In this document: one piece after another, positions 1-6,319 of the stretch
Numbering within the stretch: the first letter of the stretch is position 1
Layout of the letters: the number at the start of each line of letters is the position of its first letter
NCBI GenBank assembly: GCA_002389265.1
Contig: DGOD01000232.1
Location: forward strand, 1 to 6,520
DNA from: Gammaproteobacteria bacterium UBA4475
GTDB lineage: Bacteria; Pseudomonadota; Gammaproteobacteria; Pseudomonadales; Azotimanducaceae
Reading direction: 5' to 3'
DNA length: 6,520 bases
The notes under the pieces: generated by a model
Told to the model about the DNA's origin: nothing
The model's database searches: none
The model's input: the letters and a program-made list of their open reading frames with translations, nothing else
Made by a program: the position numbers and the translations under genes

Positions 1-2
1 CC

Positions 3-590
3 CTGGCGGGTGTTAAGGGATTTAAAGATCAGGACAAGCTGGACTCGAGTGCCATCGGGCCCGTACTGATACCCACCCTGTTGGGCGCCTTAGTCGGGTC
101 TTTGTTCGCGGCCTTTCTACCCGTAGTGGTATTGAAGCCGATATTGCTCGGTACCATGGTCATCTTGGCCTTGGTGATGTTAATCAAGCCAGGCGCAGTG
201 ATACCCGAGCTAGGAACCGAGCCCTACAAAGTCTTCGAGCGACCTACTGCAGCGGTTATGTTGTTTGGCGCTGGTGTCTACGGCGGCTTTGTGCAGGCCG
301 GCGTCGGTTTTATTTTGATCGCGGCCTTAGCCGGCGGTTTACGTTATGATCTCGTGCGTACCAATGCCTTGAAGATGGTCTGCACGGCGGCCTTTAGCAT
401 CGTCGCATTAATAGTATTTGTCAGCCGCGACCAAGTATTGTGGGTGCCAGGATTGATACTCGCCGCTGGCATGGTTGCCGGCGCGACACTGAGCGTCAGA
501 GTAGCCATTAACGTGCCGCAGAATACCTTAAAATGGCTACTTTTTGTTATGGTGACTCTGACCTGTGTCGGCGCACTGTTATTCGACTAA
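3..590 (+). CDS. TauE/SafE family membrane transporter, C-terminal part (5' end outside window)
   Basis: The reading frame is open from base 3 to the TAA at 588-590, giving 195 visible residues. The gene almost certainly begins upstream, because the first visible residues (a charged Lys/Asp-rich loop) are what follows the N-terminal half in this family, and no ATG with a ribosome site lies near the left edge. The visible part is dominated by hydrophobic segments: roughly residues 18-60, 81-105, 116-135, 143-160 and 174-195. The family signature is the glycine-rich [11 protein letters not shown] segment at about 93-103, followed by a DLVRTNALK motif. TauE/SafE (formerly DUF81) proteins are inner-membrane carriers, some of which export sulfite or sulfonate-related anions. 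The substrate here cannot be told from sequence. The stop is 37 bases before the glnS start, so read-through transcription into glnS is possible. The family call is firm; the function is generic. Confidence 0.85.
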   Translation: MAGVKGFKDQDKLDSSAIGPVLIPTLLGALVGSLFAAFLPVVVLKPILLGTMVILALVMLIKPGAVIPELGTEPYKVFERPTAAVMLFGAGVYGGFVQAGVGFILIAALAGGLRYDLVRTNALKMVCTAAFSIVALIVFVSRDQVLWVPGLILAAGMVAGATLSVRVAINVPQNTLKWLLFVMVTLTCVGALLFD

Positions 591-627
591 TTCACCATCT
601 TTGGATGGCTACTGTGAAACCAACGAC

Positions 628-2310
628 ATGAACGAAGATATCGAAAAATATCCAGCCAACTTTATTCGAACGATTATCGAGAAGGATATTGCTGCAGGCA
701 AAAATGCTGGACAGGTGGTGACGCGGTTTCCCCCTGAGCCAAATGGTTACCTGCACATCGGTCATGCCAAGGCGATCTGCTTGAGTTTTGGCATTGCCCA
801 GGAATTTGGTGGATCGACTTTTCTGCGCTTCGACGATACAAATCCGCTGAAGGAAAACATTGAATTTATGGAGTCAATGAAGACCGATATCAGCTGGCTC
901 GGGTTTGAGTGGCGAGAGATCCGTAATGCTTCTGACTACTTTGAGCAGTTGTATCAATTTGCCGAGCAGTTGATCATGGCGGGCAAGGCTTATGTTGACT
1001 CGCTGTCAGCCGAAGAGATTCGAGAGTATCGAGGCACCCTGACGTCGGCGGGTAAAAACAGTCCGTTTCGTGACCGCAGCGTAGATGACAATCTGGATAT
1101 GTTTCGCCGCATGCGGGCCGGTGAATTCAAAGACGGCGAGCACATCTTACGTCTGAAAATCGACATGGCTTCACCGAACATGAACCTCAGGGACCCGGCT
1201 ATCTATCGGATCCGCCACGTGCGACATCACCAGACAGGTGACCAATGGTGCATCTACCCGTTGTATGACTACACCCATTGTATCTCTGACGCGTTGGAAG
1301 GCATTACCCATTCTCTCTGCGATCTCGGCTTCGAGGCGCATCGGCCTTTGTATGATTGGGTGCTGGACAATATCGAGGTGGATTGTCATCCCCAACAAAT
1401 CGAATTTTCACGGTTGAATCTTCAATACACAGTGATGAGCAAGCGCAAGCTCAAGCAACTGGTTGAAGACCAGTTGGTGTCTGGCTGGGATGATCCGCGT
1501 CTGCCCACTATTGCTGGCCTTCGACGACGGGGTTATACGCCAGCCTCTATTCGAGAATTCTGCCGCCGAATCGGCGTGACTAAGAGCGACAATAATGTTG
1601 AGTTGGCGATGTTGCAAAGTGTCATTCGGGACGATCTGGAAGACAAGGCGCCACGAGTGATGGGTGTACTCAATCCATTGAAAGTCGTGATTGAAAACTT
1701 CCCTGAGGATCAGGTCGAGAATTTGACCGTCGCTAATCACCCCAAGATCGAAGCGCTTGGCACCCGCACATTACCCTTTACCCGCGAGGTCTATATCGAC
1801 CGAGATGACTTTCGTGAGGAGGCTAACCGCAAATATAAGCGTCTGGTCACTGATGGCGAAGTTCGGCTGCGCTATGGTTATGTGATCAAGGCCCATCAGG
1901 TGATTAAAGATGATACTGGGCAAATCATCGAACTGCGTTGCACCTATGATCCTGAAACTCTGGGTGAGAACCCCGTTGGCAGAAAGGTGCGCGGCGTCAT
2001 TCACTGGGTTTCCGCGCAGCAAAATCAGCCTGCCGAGATCCGGTTATTTGAGCCTTTATTTACCGTAGACTTTCCCGACGCTTCTGATCAAGACTATCGC
2101 GACCTGCTAAATGCGGACTCGAGTACTATCCTGCAGGGTTTCGTCGAAGCAAGCCTGGCTGATGCGACGGTGGAGCAGCGTTTTCAATTCGAGCGCGAGG
2201 GTTACTTTTGTATCGATAATAAGGACTCCAGGCCTGATCACCTGGTTTTCAATCGGGTCGTTGGATTGCGTGACAGCTGGGCAAAAGTCGAGCAGCCTGA
2301 CGATAATTGA
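628..2310 (+). CDS. glnS: Glutaminyl-tRNA synthetase (GlnRS)
   Basis: Cytoplasmic class I enzyme that charges tRNA-Gln with glutamine using ATP. From the ATG at 628 it has 560 residues, close to the 554 of E. coli GlnS. The N-terminal Rossmann catalytic domain carries the HIGH motif at 43-46 within [14 protein letters not shown] and the RFDDTNP motif at 67-73; GluRS has RIEDTD there, which separates the two enzymes. The KMSKS-type loop is VMSKRKL, with MSKR at 270-273. From about residue 340 the C-terminal beta-barrel anticodon-binding domain follows, ending in the typical [10 protein letters not shown] and [14 protein letters not shown] segments. An in-frame GTG at 565 would add 21 residues, but these overlap the transporter gene and do not resemble GlnRS, whereas the 628 start matches the family N-terminus ([12 protein letters not shown]). 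No strong Shine-Dalgarno sequence lies just before 628. The gene appears intact. Confidence 0.97.
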   Translation: MNEDIEKYPANFIRTIIEKDIAAGKNAGQVVTRFPPEPNGYLHIGHAKAICLSFGIAQEFGGSTFLRFDDTNPLKENIEFMESMKTDISWLGFEWREIRNASDYFEQLYQFAEQLIMAGKAYVDSLSAEEIREYRGTLTSAGKNSPFRDRSVDDNLDMFRRMRAGEFKDGEHILRLKIDMASPNMNLRDPAIYRIRHVRHHQTGDQWCIYPLYDYTHCISDALEGITHSLCDLGFEAHRPLYDWVLDNIEVDCHPQQIEFSRLNLQYTVMSKRKLKQLVEDQLVSGWDDPRLPTIAGLRRRGYTPASIREFCRRIGVTKSDNNVELAMLQSVIRDDLEDKAPRVMGVLNPLKVVIENFPEDQVENLTVANHPKIEALGTRTLPFTREVYIDRDDFREEANRKYKRLVTDGEVRLRYGYVIKAHQVIKDDTGQIIELRCTYDPETLGENPVGRKVRGVIHWVSAQQNQPAEIRLFEPLFTVDFPDASDQDYRDLLNADSSTILQGFVEASLADATVEQRFQFEREGYFCIDNKDSRPDHLVFNRVVGLRDSWAKVEQPDDN

Positions 2311-2348
2311 GCTAACAACAGGGTCAACACCATAAACTTCATTTACCT

Positions 2349-2354
2349 AGGAGG
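2349..2354 (+). promoter_or_regulatory. Strong ribosome binding site of the LLM oxidoreductase gene
   Basis: A perfect AGGAGG lies 8 bases before the ATG at 2363, fixing that start. It is the best Shine-Dalgarno match in the window and contrasts with the weak site before glnS, suggesting the oxidoreductase is translated efficiently on its own. Confidence 0.85.
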
Positions 2355-2362
2355 AAGCACCC

Positions 2363-3214
2363 ATGCAATTCGGAATCATCCCGGTCAATATTGGTATTGA
2401 GTCACTGGCACAAATGACGGGTCTGGCGCAGCTCGCCGAGCAGGTAGGTATGGAGTCTGTGTGGACCTTTGAGCACGTTATAGTGCCCATCGACTATGAA
2501 TCCAAATACCCTTACAACAAAAATGGCAAGATGGGTGTGAGCCCTGAGACCAACCTCGTCGACCCACTGATCGCCTTGGCTGCCATTGCTGCCAGCACGA
2601 ATACGCTGCGCCTAGGGACTGGGGTCAATATTTTGTCACAAACTAACCCCCTATACCTGGCCAAGCAGGCCGCGAGCCTCGATATGTTGTCCGCTGGCCG
2701 GCTTTTGTTGGGCCTGGGTATTGGCTGGCTGCGAGAAGAGTTTGTGGCCATGGGCACACCCTTTGAAAAGCGTGGCGCACGGTTTGATGATTATTGTGCG
2801 GCGATGCGCAAAGTCTGGTCAGGAGAGGTGGTTGAGCATGAAAGTGAGTTTTTGAGCTGGCATGGTTTCAAGAGTTTTCCCATACCGCGGCAGTCACCCT
2901 TACCGGTCATTATTGGCGGTATCAAGGGGAAGATTCATGAACGGATCGCCCGCCATGGGGATGGTTGGTTCGCGCCAACGGGAGACCCGAAGGAACTTCG
3001 CGAGCACCTTGACCTGATTAAGGTCCAGTGTGATCTGGTCCAACGCGATATGAGCGAGATCGAGATCACCTGCATGTGGACTGGCAGTGGCGGTGAGGCA
3101 GCGGTTAAAGCCCTTGAAGACTGTGGCGTGCATCGCCTGGTTGTGCCCGTCATGGCGCTGGGTGAAGATCCCGTGGCCGGCATCAAGAAGTTCGCCTCTG
3201 ACTATATCAGCTAG
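2363..3214 (+). CDS. LLM-class flavin-dependent oxidoreductase (luciferase-like monooxygenase superfamily)
   Basis: A 283-residue single-domain TIM-barrel protein of the bacterial luciferase-like family. Diagnostic parts are the N-terminal beta strand MQFGIIPVN, the ESVWTFEHV segment (31-39), TLRLGTGVNILSQTNP (81-96), the LAKQAASLDMLSAGRLLLG stretch (99-117), IGWLREEFVAMG (120-131) and the phosphate-binding-type LPVIIGG plus RHGDGWFAP near 180-205. This arrangement resembles the subgroup often annotated as probable F420-dependent oxidoreductase (TIGR03619-like). Gammaproteobacteria generally lack coenzyme F420, so FMN is the more likely cofactor; that is an inference. Substrate unknown: relatives act on ketones, sulfonates, aldehydes and other compounds. 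It starts 52 bases after glnS with its own strong ribosome site, and its TAG stop shares one base with the GTG start of the next gene, indicating a two-gene unit. Intact, normal length. Confidence 0.88.
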   Translation: MQFGIIPVNIGIESLAQMTGLAQLAEQVGMESVWTFEHVIVPIDYESKYPYNKNGKMGVSPETNLVDPLIALAAIAASTNTLRLGTGVNILSQTNPLYLAKQAASLDMLSAGRLLLGLGIGWLREEFVAMGTPFEKRGARFDDYCAAMRKVWSGEVVEHESEFLSWHGFKSFPIPRQSPLPVIIGGIKGKIHERIARHGDGWFAPTGDPKELREHLDLIKVQCDLVQRDMSEIEITCMWTGSGGEAAVKALEDCGVHRLVVPVMALGEDPVAGIKKFASDYIS

Positions 3215-4152
3215 TGGCGCAACAGGCCTTGACTGTCACGTTGGCAGATATCCTGGTGGCTCAGCAGCGTCTTGTTGGCGGCTTGCTTGAAACCCCAGTA
3301 CTGCGCAGTGCCGAGTTGGATACGCTTGCCGGTGCCGAATTGTTCTTTAAGTGTGAGCAGCAGCAAATGACCGGTTCTTTCAAGGCCAGAGGTGCGCTCA
3401 ATGCGGTTCTCAGCTTGACCGAAGCGGAAGCTCGACGAGGAGTGGCCACCCATTCCTCGGGCAACCATGGCGCGGCCTTAGCCTGGGCCGCGGCAAAGCG
3501 CGGCATACCGGCCCATATTGTGGTGCCCGAGAATGCTGCCGCCGTCAAAAAATGCAATATCGGCCAGCACGGAGCTGAGATCATCGAGTGTGAGTCCACC
3601 TTGCCAGCCCGCGAAGCCGCCCTGGCGGCGGTCGTGGCCCGCACCGGGGCCAATTTTATTCCACCCTATGATGACAGCAGAATCATTGCCGGGCAGGGGA
3701 CTGCGGGTTTGGAATTGATGGCGGCGGTGCCTGATCTAGATGACATTGTGACGCCGGTGGGTGGTGGCGGTTTGCTCGCGGGTACGCTTCTGGCAGTCGC
3801 TGACGGACCCCAAGTATATGGCGCCGAGCCGGTGATGGCCGACGACGCTTATCGGTCTTTCACCTCTGGCGTGCGGGTCTTGAGTCACACCCCGAAGACC
3901 ATGGCCGATGGTTTGCGCACCACCTTGGGCGCCCTGAATTTCGAGATTATTCAAAGCCGCTGCGCCGGGATATTACTGGTATCGGAAGCTGAGATTGCAG
4001 CGGCGATGCAGTTAATTTGGGCGGAACTCCAACAAGTAGTGGAGCCCTCATCAGCGGTCACCTTGGCCGCGGTATTACGCTACCCGGAACAGTTCAACAA
4101 CCGACGCATCGGCCTGATTCTCACAGGTGGAAACTGCGATTCGAGCGTCTAA
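3214..4152 (+). CDS. PLP-dependent serine racemase / threonine (serine) dehydratase-like enzyme
   Basis: 312 residues, fold-type II PLP enzyme. K57 in GSFKARG is the expected Schiff-base lysine, SSGNHG at 81-86 binds the cofactor (S82 aligns with the racemisation serine 84 of human serine racemase), GGGG at 183-186 is the phosphate loop, and LTGGN near the C-terminus is the pyridine-nitrogen region. E205, A209 and D211 in AEPVMADD match the divalent-metal site of serine racemase (Glu210, Ala214, Asp216). There is no C-terminal ACT regulatory domain, so this is not the approximately 500-residue biosynthetic IlvA. Likely reactions are conversion of L-serine or L-threonine to 2-oxo acid plus ammonia, serine racemisation, or dehydration of 3-hydroxyaspartate, which sequence alone cannot separate. 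The GTG at 3214 overlaps the preceding stop by one base with no clear ribosome site, suggesting coupled translation; TTG codons at 3229 and 3241 are less likely starts. Confidence 0.88.
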   Translation: MAQQALTVTLADILVAQQRLVGGLLETPVLRSAELDTLAGAELFFKCEQQQMTGSFKARGALNAVLSLTEAEARRGVATHSSGNHGAALAWAAAKRGIPAHIVVPENAAAVKKCNIGQHGAEIIECESTLPAREAALAAVVARTGANFIPPYDDSRIIAGQGTAGLELMAAVPDLDDIVTPVGGGGLLAGTLLAVADGPQVYGAEPVMADDAYRSFTSGVRVLSHTPKTMADGLRTTLGALNFEIIQSRCAGILLVSEAEIAAAMQLIWAELQQVVEPSSAVTLAAVLRYPEQFNNRRIGLILTGGNCDSSV

Positions 4153-4156
4153 TTCG

Positions 4157-4185
4157 GCTGTTTAAGCGAGCTGTTTAAGCGAGCT
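4157..4185 (+). repeat. 13-bp tandem direct repeat between convergent genes
   Basis: The unit GCTGTTTAAGCGA occurs twice without a gap (4157-4169 and 4170-4182), followed by GCT, the first three bases of a third copy. It lies in the 47-bp gap between the stop of the PLP-enzyme gene and the stop of the facing membrane-protein gene. Each unit can form only a 3-bp GCT/AGC stem, so it does not look like a terminator. It is probably a slippage duplication. Confidence 0.8.
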
Positions 4186-4199
4186 AACGCAAACGCGGC

Positions 4200-4838
4200 C
4201 TAGACGGCCAAAATCCACAGTAGCAGACCCGCGGCGTACCCAATGACCTGGCCGCGATCGCCGGACCCATTGTCTTGCGCCACGTTTAACTCAGTCTCCG
4301 GATCACCACCATTCATGACTCGAAGTATGATGGGTAGTTCAAATATGAGCACGCTGATGCCTCGTGCGACGGCGACGGCCAGCAGCATAGCCCGGCCAGC
4401 ATTGTCGAGGGGCACCAACAGGAACACCAGGGCAACCAACAGCCAATTGCCCACCGGGCCACCGATACTCATGGAAAGAAATTGTTGCCGCGTGTTCTTG
4501 GCGAAATTAAAGCCAAAAATAAACGCGCCGGTGGGATTCGTGACCATGGGGGAGTATGACTTAGCGATTCGCGCCCCGGCAAAGTGCCCCCATTCATGAA
4601 AGATCGTCGCAATAATGGTCATGGCAGCGAAGGCATTCAGCACTGACAGCCCGGTAGCCAGGCTTAGCCCGCTGGTCATGGCCCAGGCATCAGCTGCGGC
4701 CCATAAAGTCATGGCCGCCAACAACGCGAGACCATGATTACGCGCCGCCAGTTTCAGACGCTGCAGGTCTGGCAGGCTGGCTGGTTTGGGGGTGCTGGCC
4801 CCCGCAATTTCGGGTGTGGCTTGGCTGGCTTCAGACAT
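4200..4838 (-). CDS. Integral membrane protein with HExxH motif, M50 (site-2 protease)-like
   Basis: 212 residues, ATG at 4838-4836, stop TAG at 4202-4200. The N-terminal 25 or so residues are Ala/Ser/Pro-rich and probably disordered and cytoplasmic. Hydrophobic segments follow at about 36-56, 59-80, 128-144, 150-172 and 197-212. HEWGH at 81-85 sits at the end of a hydrophobic helix (TIIATIFHEWGHFAGAR), as in M50 intramembrane zinc metalloproteases, where the two histidines bind zinc and the glutamate is the general base. IGGPVGNW at 125-132 resembles the M50 GGPxGN segment. The second M50 motif (NxxPxxxLDG, carrying the third zinc ligand) is represented only by FELPIILRVMNGGDPE (166-181), with the expected aspartate replaced by Asn and an Asp found after GG. 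Active protease or degenerate relative is therefore open. It lies 93 bases downstream of the crotonase-like gene on the same strand. No strong ribosome site; a CGAGAA-like stretch lies before the ATG. Confidence 0.7.
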   Translation of the reverse strand: MSEASQATPEIAGASTPKPASLPDLQRLKLAARNHGLALLAAMTLWAAADAWAMTSGLSLATGLSVLNAFAAMTIIATIFHEWGHFAGARIAKSYSPMVTNPTGAFIFGFNFAKNTRQQFLSMSIGGPVGNWLLVALVFLLVPLDNAGRAMLLAVAVARGISVLIFELPIILRVMNGGDPETELNVAQDNGSGDRGQVIGYAAGLLLWILAV

Positions 4839-4931
4839 GGTGTTGTTCTCGCATTAAGGCGCCTCGTCGAAGGGCGCTGTCGATCAAAAGACGTTATTCT
4901 GGCACAGCTGTCGCGGCCTGCCTACTGGCAA

Positions 4932-5789
4932 CTATTGATCCTTCTGCAACCATGCATTGAATGCGGGCGTTCTTTTTTCGCGAAAGGCACTAACGCCTTC
5001 GCGAGCATCAGGATGGTGGTCGGTAATCGCTGTTTTGGCCGCAATTTCGTCCAAAGACTGGGCAAAAGTTAACTCGGTGGCCTGGTAAATGGAGCGCTTC
5101 AACAGGCGCATAGAGACCTGTGGGCCATTCGCCAACTCCGTCGCCAGGGCCTGTACATGGGCTTGCAAATCCGCGTCTGCAACGACTTCATTCACCAGGC
5201 CCATTGACAGGGCGGTGTCAGCCTCGACGATACGTTTGCGCAAAATGAAGTCCAGGGTGGTGGTTAAGCCGAGATGCTGGAGTAACAGGTATTGCCCGCC
5301 CTCGTCAGGCAACAAGCCAAACCGCAAGGTGGCCGAACCCAGGCGTGCGGATTTCGCGGCGATCTTAAAGTCACAGGCTAGGGCTAGCGACAGGCCGGTC
5401 TGGATCGCCACGCCATTGATGGCAGCGATGGTGATCTTGTCCAGATTGCGAATAGCCACATTCAGCGCTTGGGACACTTGGCGCAAGCCGTTATAGGTAC
5501 CAATCGCGTTATCGTGTCCTGGCGGGATGGGGGCCATCAGCGCATCGGGATTAGCATTTGGCGCGCTATAGGCCTGCAGATCGTCGCCGGCACAAAAACC
5601 GCGACCGGTACCGATAAAGACGATGACGCGAATCCCATTGTCCATTTGCGCCTGGGTTAATACTTCGATCAGGTCGCGCTTTTTGCCGACGCTCATACCA
5701 TTGAGCTTGGCGGGTTCATTGAACTCGATCCAGGCGATGCCAGGTTCTTCTATGCGCACCTCAAAACCCGTGAATTTGCCTGTTTGCAT
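4932..5789 (-). CDS. Enoyl-CoA hydratase/isomerase (crotonase) superfamily protein
   Basis: 285 residues from the ATG at 5789-5787, stop TAG at 4934-4932. The crotonase fold is clear: oxyanion-hole segment RGFCAGDDL (63-71), second oxyanion-hole segment INGVAIQTGLSLALACD (124-140), then FGLLPDEGGQYLL (157-169), and a helical C-terminal part ending in FREKRTPAFNAW. Members act on acyl-CoA thioesters in fatty-acid or aromatic-acid breakdown. The two hydratase glutamates (Glu144 and Glu164 in rat enzyme) are replaced by S134 and T154, but D162 in LLPDEGG falls where PaaG-type isomerases carry a catalytic Asp, so an isomerase or related reaction is more likely than plain hydration (inference). 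An upstream in-frame ATG at 5873 would add 28 residues; it is rejected because 5789 has a good ribosome site, the family alignment starts here, and a promoter lies inside the extension. Confidence 0.88.
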   Translation of the reverse strand: MQTGKFTGFEVRIEEPGIAWIEFNEPAKLNGMSVGKKRDLIEVLTQAQMDNGIRVIVFIGTGRGFCAGDDLQAYSAPNANPDALMAPIPPGHDNAIGTYNGLRQVSQALNVAIRNLDKITIAAINGVAIQTGLSLALACDFKIAAKSARLGSATLRFGLLPDEGGQYLLLQHLGLTTTLDFILRKRIVEADTALSMGLVNEVVADADLQAHVQALATELANGPQVSMRLLKRSIYQATELTFAQSLDEIAAKTAITDHHPDAREGVSAFREKRTPAFNAWLQKDQ

Positions 5790-5795
5790 AACTGA

Positions 5796-5801
5796 CTCTC
5801 C
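5796..5801 (-). promoter_or_regulatory. Ribosome binding site deciding the crotonase-like gene start
   Basis: On the minus strand GGAGAG ends 6 bases before the ATG at 5789-5787. This supports the internal methionine as the true start over the longer frame from 5873. Confidence 0.75.
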
Positions 5802-5825
5802 ATTTGAAGAATGACGGAAGACACC

Positions 5826-5854
5826 ATCATTGGAATTTATCAAGGCCTTGTCAA
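5826..5854 (-). promoter_or_regulatory. Sigma-70-type promoter of the crotonase-like gene
   Basis: On the minus strand a perfect -35 TTGACA (5854-5849) is followed, after a 17-base spacer, by AATGAT (5831-5826), matching four of six bases of the -10 consensus. Transcription would begin near 5819, leaving a leader of about 30 bases that holds the GGAGAG ribosome site. The spacing and leader length are those expected of a real promoter, but the -10 is imperfect and no experiment supports it. Confidence 0.5.
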
Positions 5855-5912
5855 TCGGCATAAGCTTGATCACTCAGGCCCGCCAGTCTGCTGGTTCTGG
5901 ATCTCATTACAA

Positions 5913-5928
5913 TCTGTGGCGGTACAGA
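5913..5928. promoter_or_regulatory. Short inverted repeat, possible operator
   Basis: TCTGT and ACAGA form perfect 5-bp arms around a 6-base spacer (GGCGGT), the layout of a small dimer-binding operator. It lies about 60 bases upstream of the -35 element of the crotonase-like gene. The arms are short and chance occurrence is quite possible; no regulator gene is in view. Confidence 0.2.
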
Positions 5929-6097
5929 CTCACATTAGGGGTCACCAAATACAATTGGAGTTTTCATTCGGCTTCGCCATCTATAAACTTTCGCCGACGA
6001 TTGACCCGAAAGCACTAAGGGTTTCACGCGCCGCCACCGTCAGTAAGCGCGCGTCAAGAATAAGTGGGCGGCAGCGCCGAGAAATATGCGCTTAAAT

Positions 6098-6106
6098 TGA
6101 TATAGT
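6098..6106 (+). promoter_or_regulatory. Extended -10 promoter candidate for the small ORF/phosphatase unit
   Basis: TGATATAGT fits the extended -10 pattern TGnTATAAT with one mismatch. No -35 consensus is found at the usual distance, which extended -10 promoters can tolerate. Transcription would begin near 6113, about 39 bases before the ATG at 6152. Confidence 0.4.
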
Positions 6107-6140
6107 GCTGTTTACCCCAAGGCCGCCCTTAATTGTTCCT

Positions 6141-6144
6141 GGAG
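6141..6144 (+). promoter_or_regulatory. Ribosome binding site of the 55-codon small ORF
   Basis: TGGAG (GGAG at 6141-6144) lies 7 bases before the ATG at 6152. Together with the upstream -10 candidate, this is the main evidence that the small ORF is translated. Confidence 0.5.
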
Positions 6145-6151
6145 CACGTCC

Positions 6152-6319
6152 ATGTTATCTCAGCTTGATCGGCGACAAAGACACGGCCCAGCGGTCGATG
6201 CAGACCTGAAGACGTTTAAAGCCGAAGGCCAGATCAAAAGCGCTCGCACTGAGCTTCAAGATGTTGCCGTCAATGTCCTGGTACACGCCGCAGTTGAAGT
6301 TCGGACGAGATGTCTATGA
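6152..6319 (+). CDS. Small hypothetical protein, 55 residues, upstream of histidine phosphatase
   Basis: ATG at 6152-6154, TGA at 6317-6319. I do not recognise a family. The product is hydrophilic and charged over its first 37 residues (QLDRRQRHGP, LKTFKAEGQIKSARTELQD), then has a short hydrophobic run (VAVNVLVHAAVEV, 38-50) and ends in RTRCL. There is no signal peptide, membrane helix or known motif. Support for translation: a GGAG ribosome site at proper spacing, a promoter candidate ahead, and an ATGA overlap with the next gene, which is typical of translational coupling. It may be a real small protein, a translated leader controlling the phosphatase gene, or the shortened remnant of a longer gene. 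No alternative start extends it convincingly. Confidence 0.45.
   Translation: MLSQLDRRQRHGPAVDADLKTFKAEGQIKSARTELQDVAVNVLVHAAVEVRTRCL

Larger units (their letters stand above)
5790..6151. other. Divergent intergenic regulatory region (362 bp)
   Basis: No convincing protein-coding frame lies here. It separates the minus-strand crotonase-like gene from the plus-strand small ORF and phosphatase gene. It contains the two promoter candidates listed separately and a short inverted repeat at 5913-5928. Local composition is more AT-rich than the genes on either side (for example 5931-5995), as expected for a control region. The open plus-strand frame at 5811-6095 has no family resemblance and no good start signal, so I treat it as chance. 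Confidence 0.6.

Noticed and set aside
565..627. GTG-initiated extension of glnS by 21 residues
   Set aside because: It overlaps the transporter's coding end and does not match GlnRS N-termini, whereas the ATG at 628 does.
990..2022. Several minus-strand open frames inside glnS
   Set aside because: They lie antisense to a clearly conserved gene and show no protein family features.
4197..4209. GGCC-TAGAC-GGCC as a terminator for the convergent genes
   Set aside because: The 4-bp stem is too weak, there is no proper T-tract, and it overlaps the stop codon of the minus-strand gene.
4243..4599. Plus-strand open frame of 118 codons opposite the HEWGH membrane protein
   Set aside because: The minus-strand frame gives a coherent membrane protein with motifs; this frame is its mirror, with no domain features.
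4859..4877. Hairpin GCGCC/GGCGC with a 9-base loop between the crotonase-like gene and the HEWGH gene
   Set aside because: Only 5 bp, with no U-tract after it, so neither a terminator nor a clear regulatory RNA.
4904..4911. 8-bp palindrome ACAGCTGT
   Set aside because: A short palindrome of this size is expected by chance and has no partner copy nearby.
5089..5814. Plus-strand open frames opposite the crotonase-like gene
   Set aside because: They are antisense to a strongly recognisable enzyme and have no family resemblance.
5811..6095. Plus-strand open frame of 94 codons ahead of the small ORF
   Set aside because: No recognisable family, no good ribosome site, irregular composition, and it overlaps the promoter and leader of the minus-strand crotonase-like gene.
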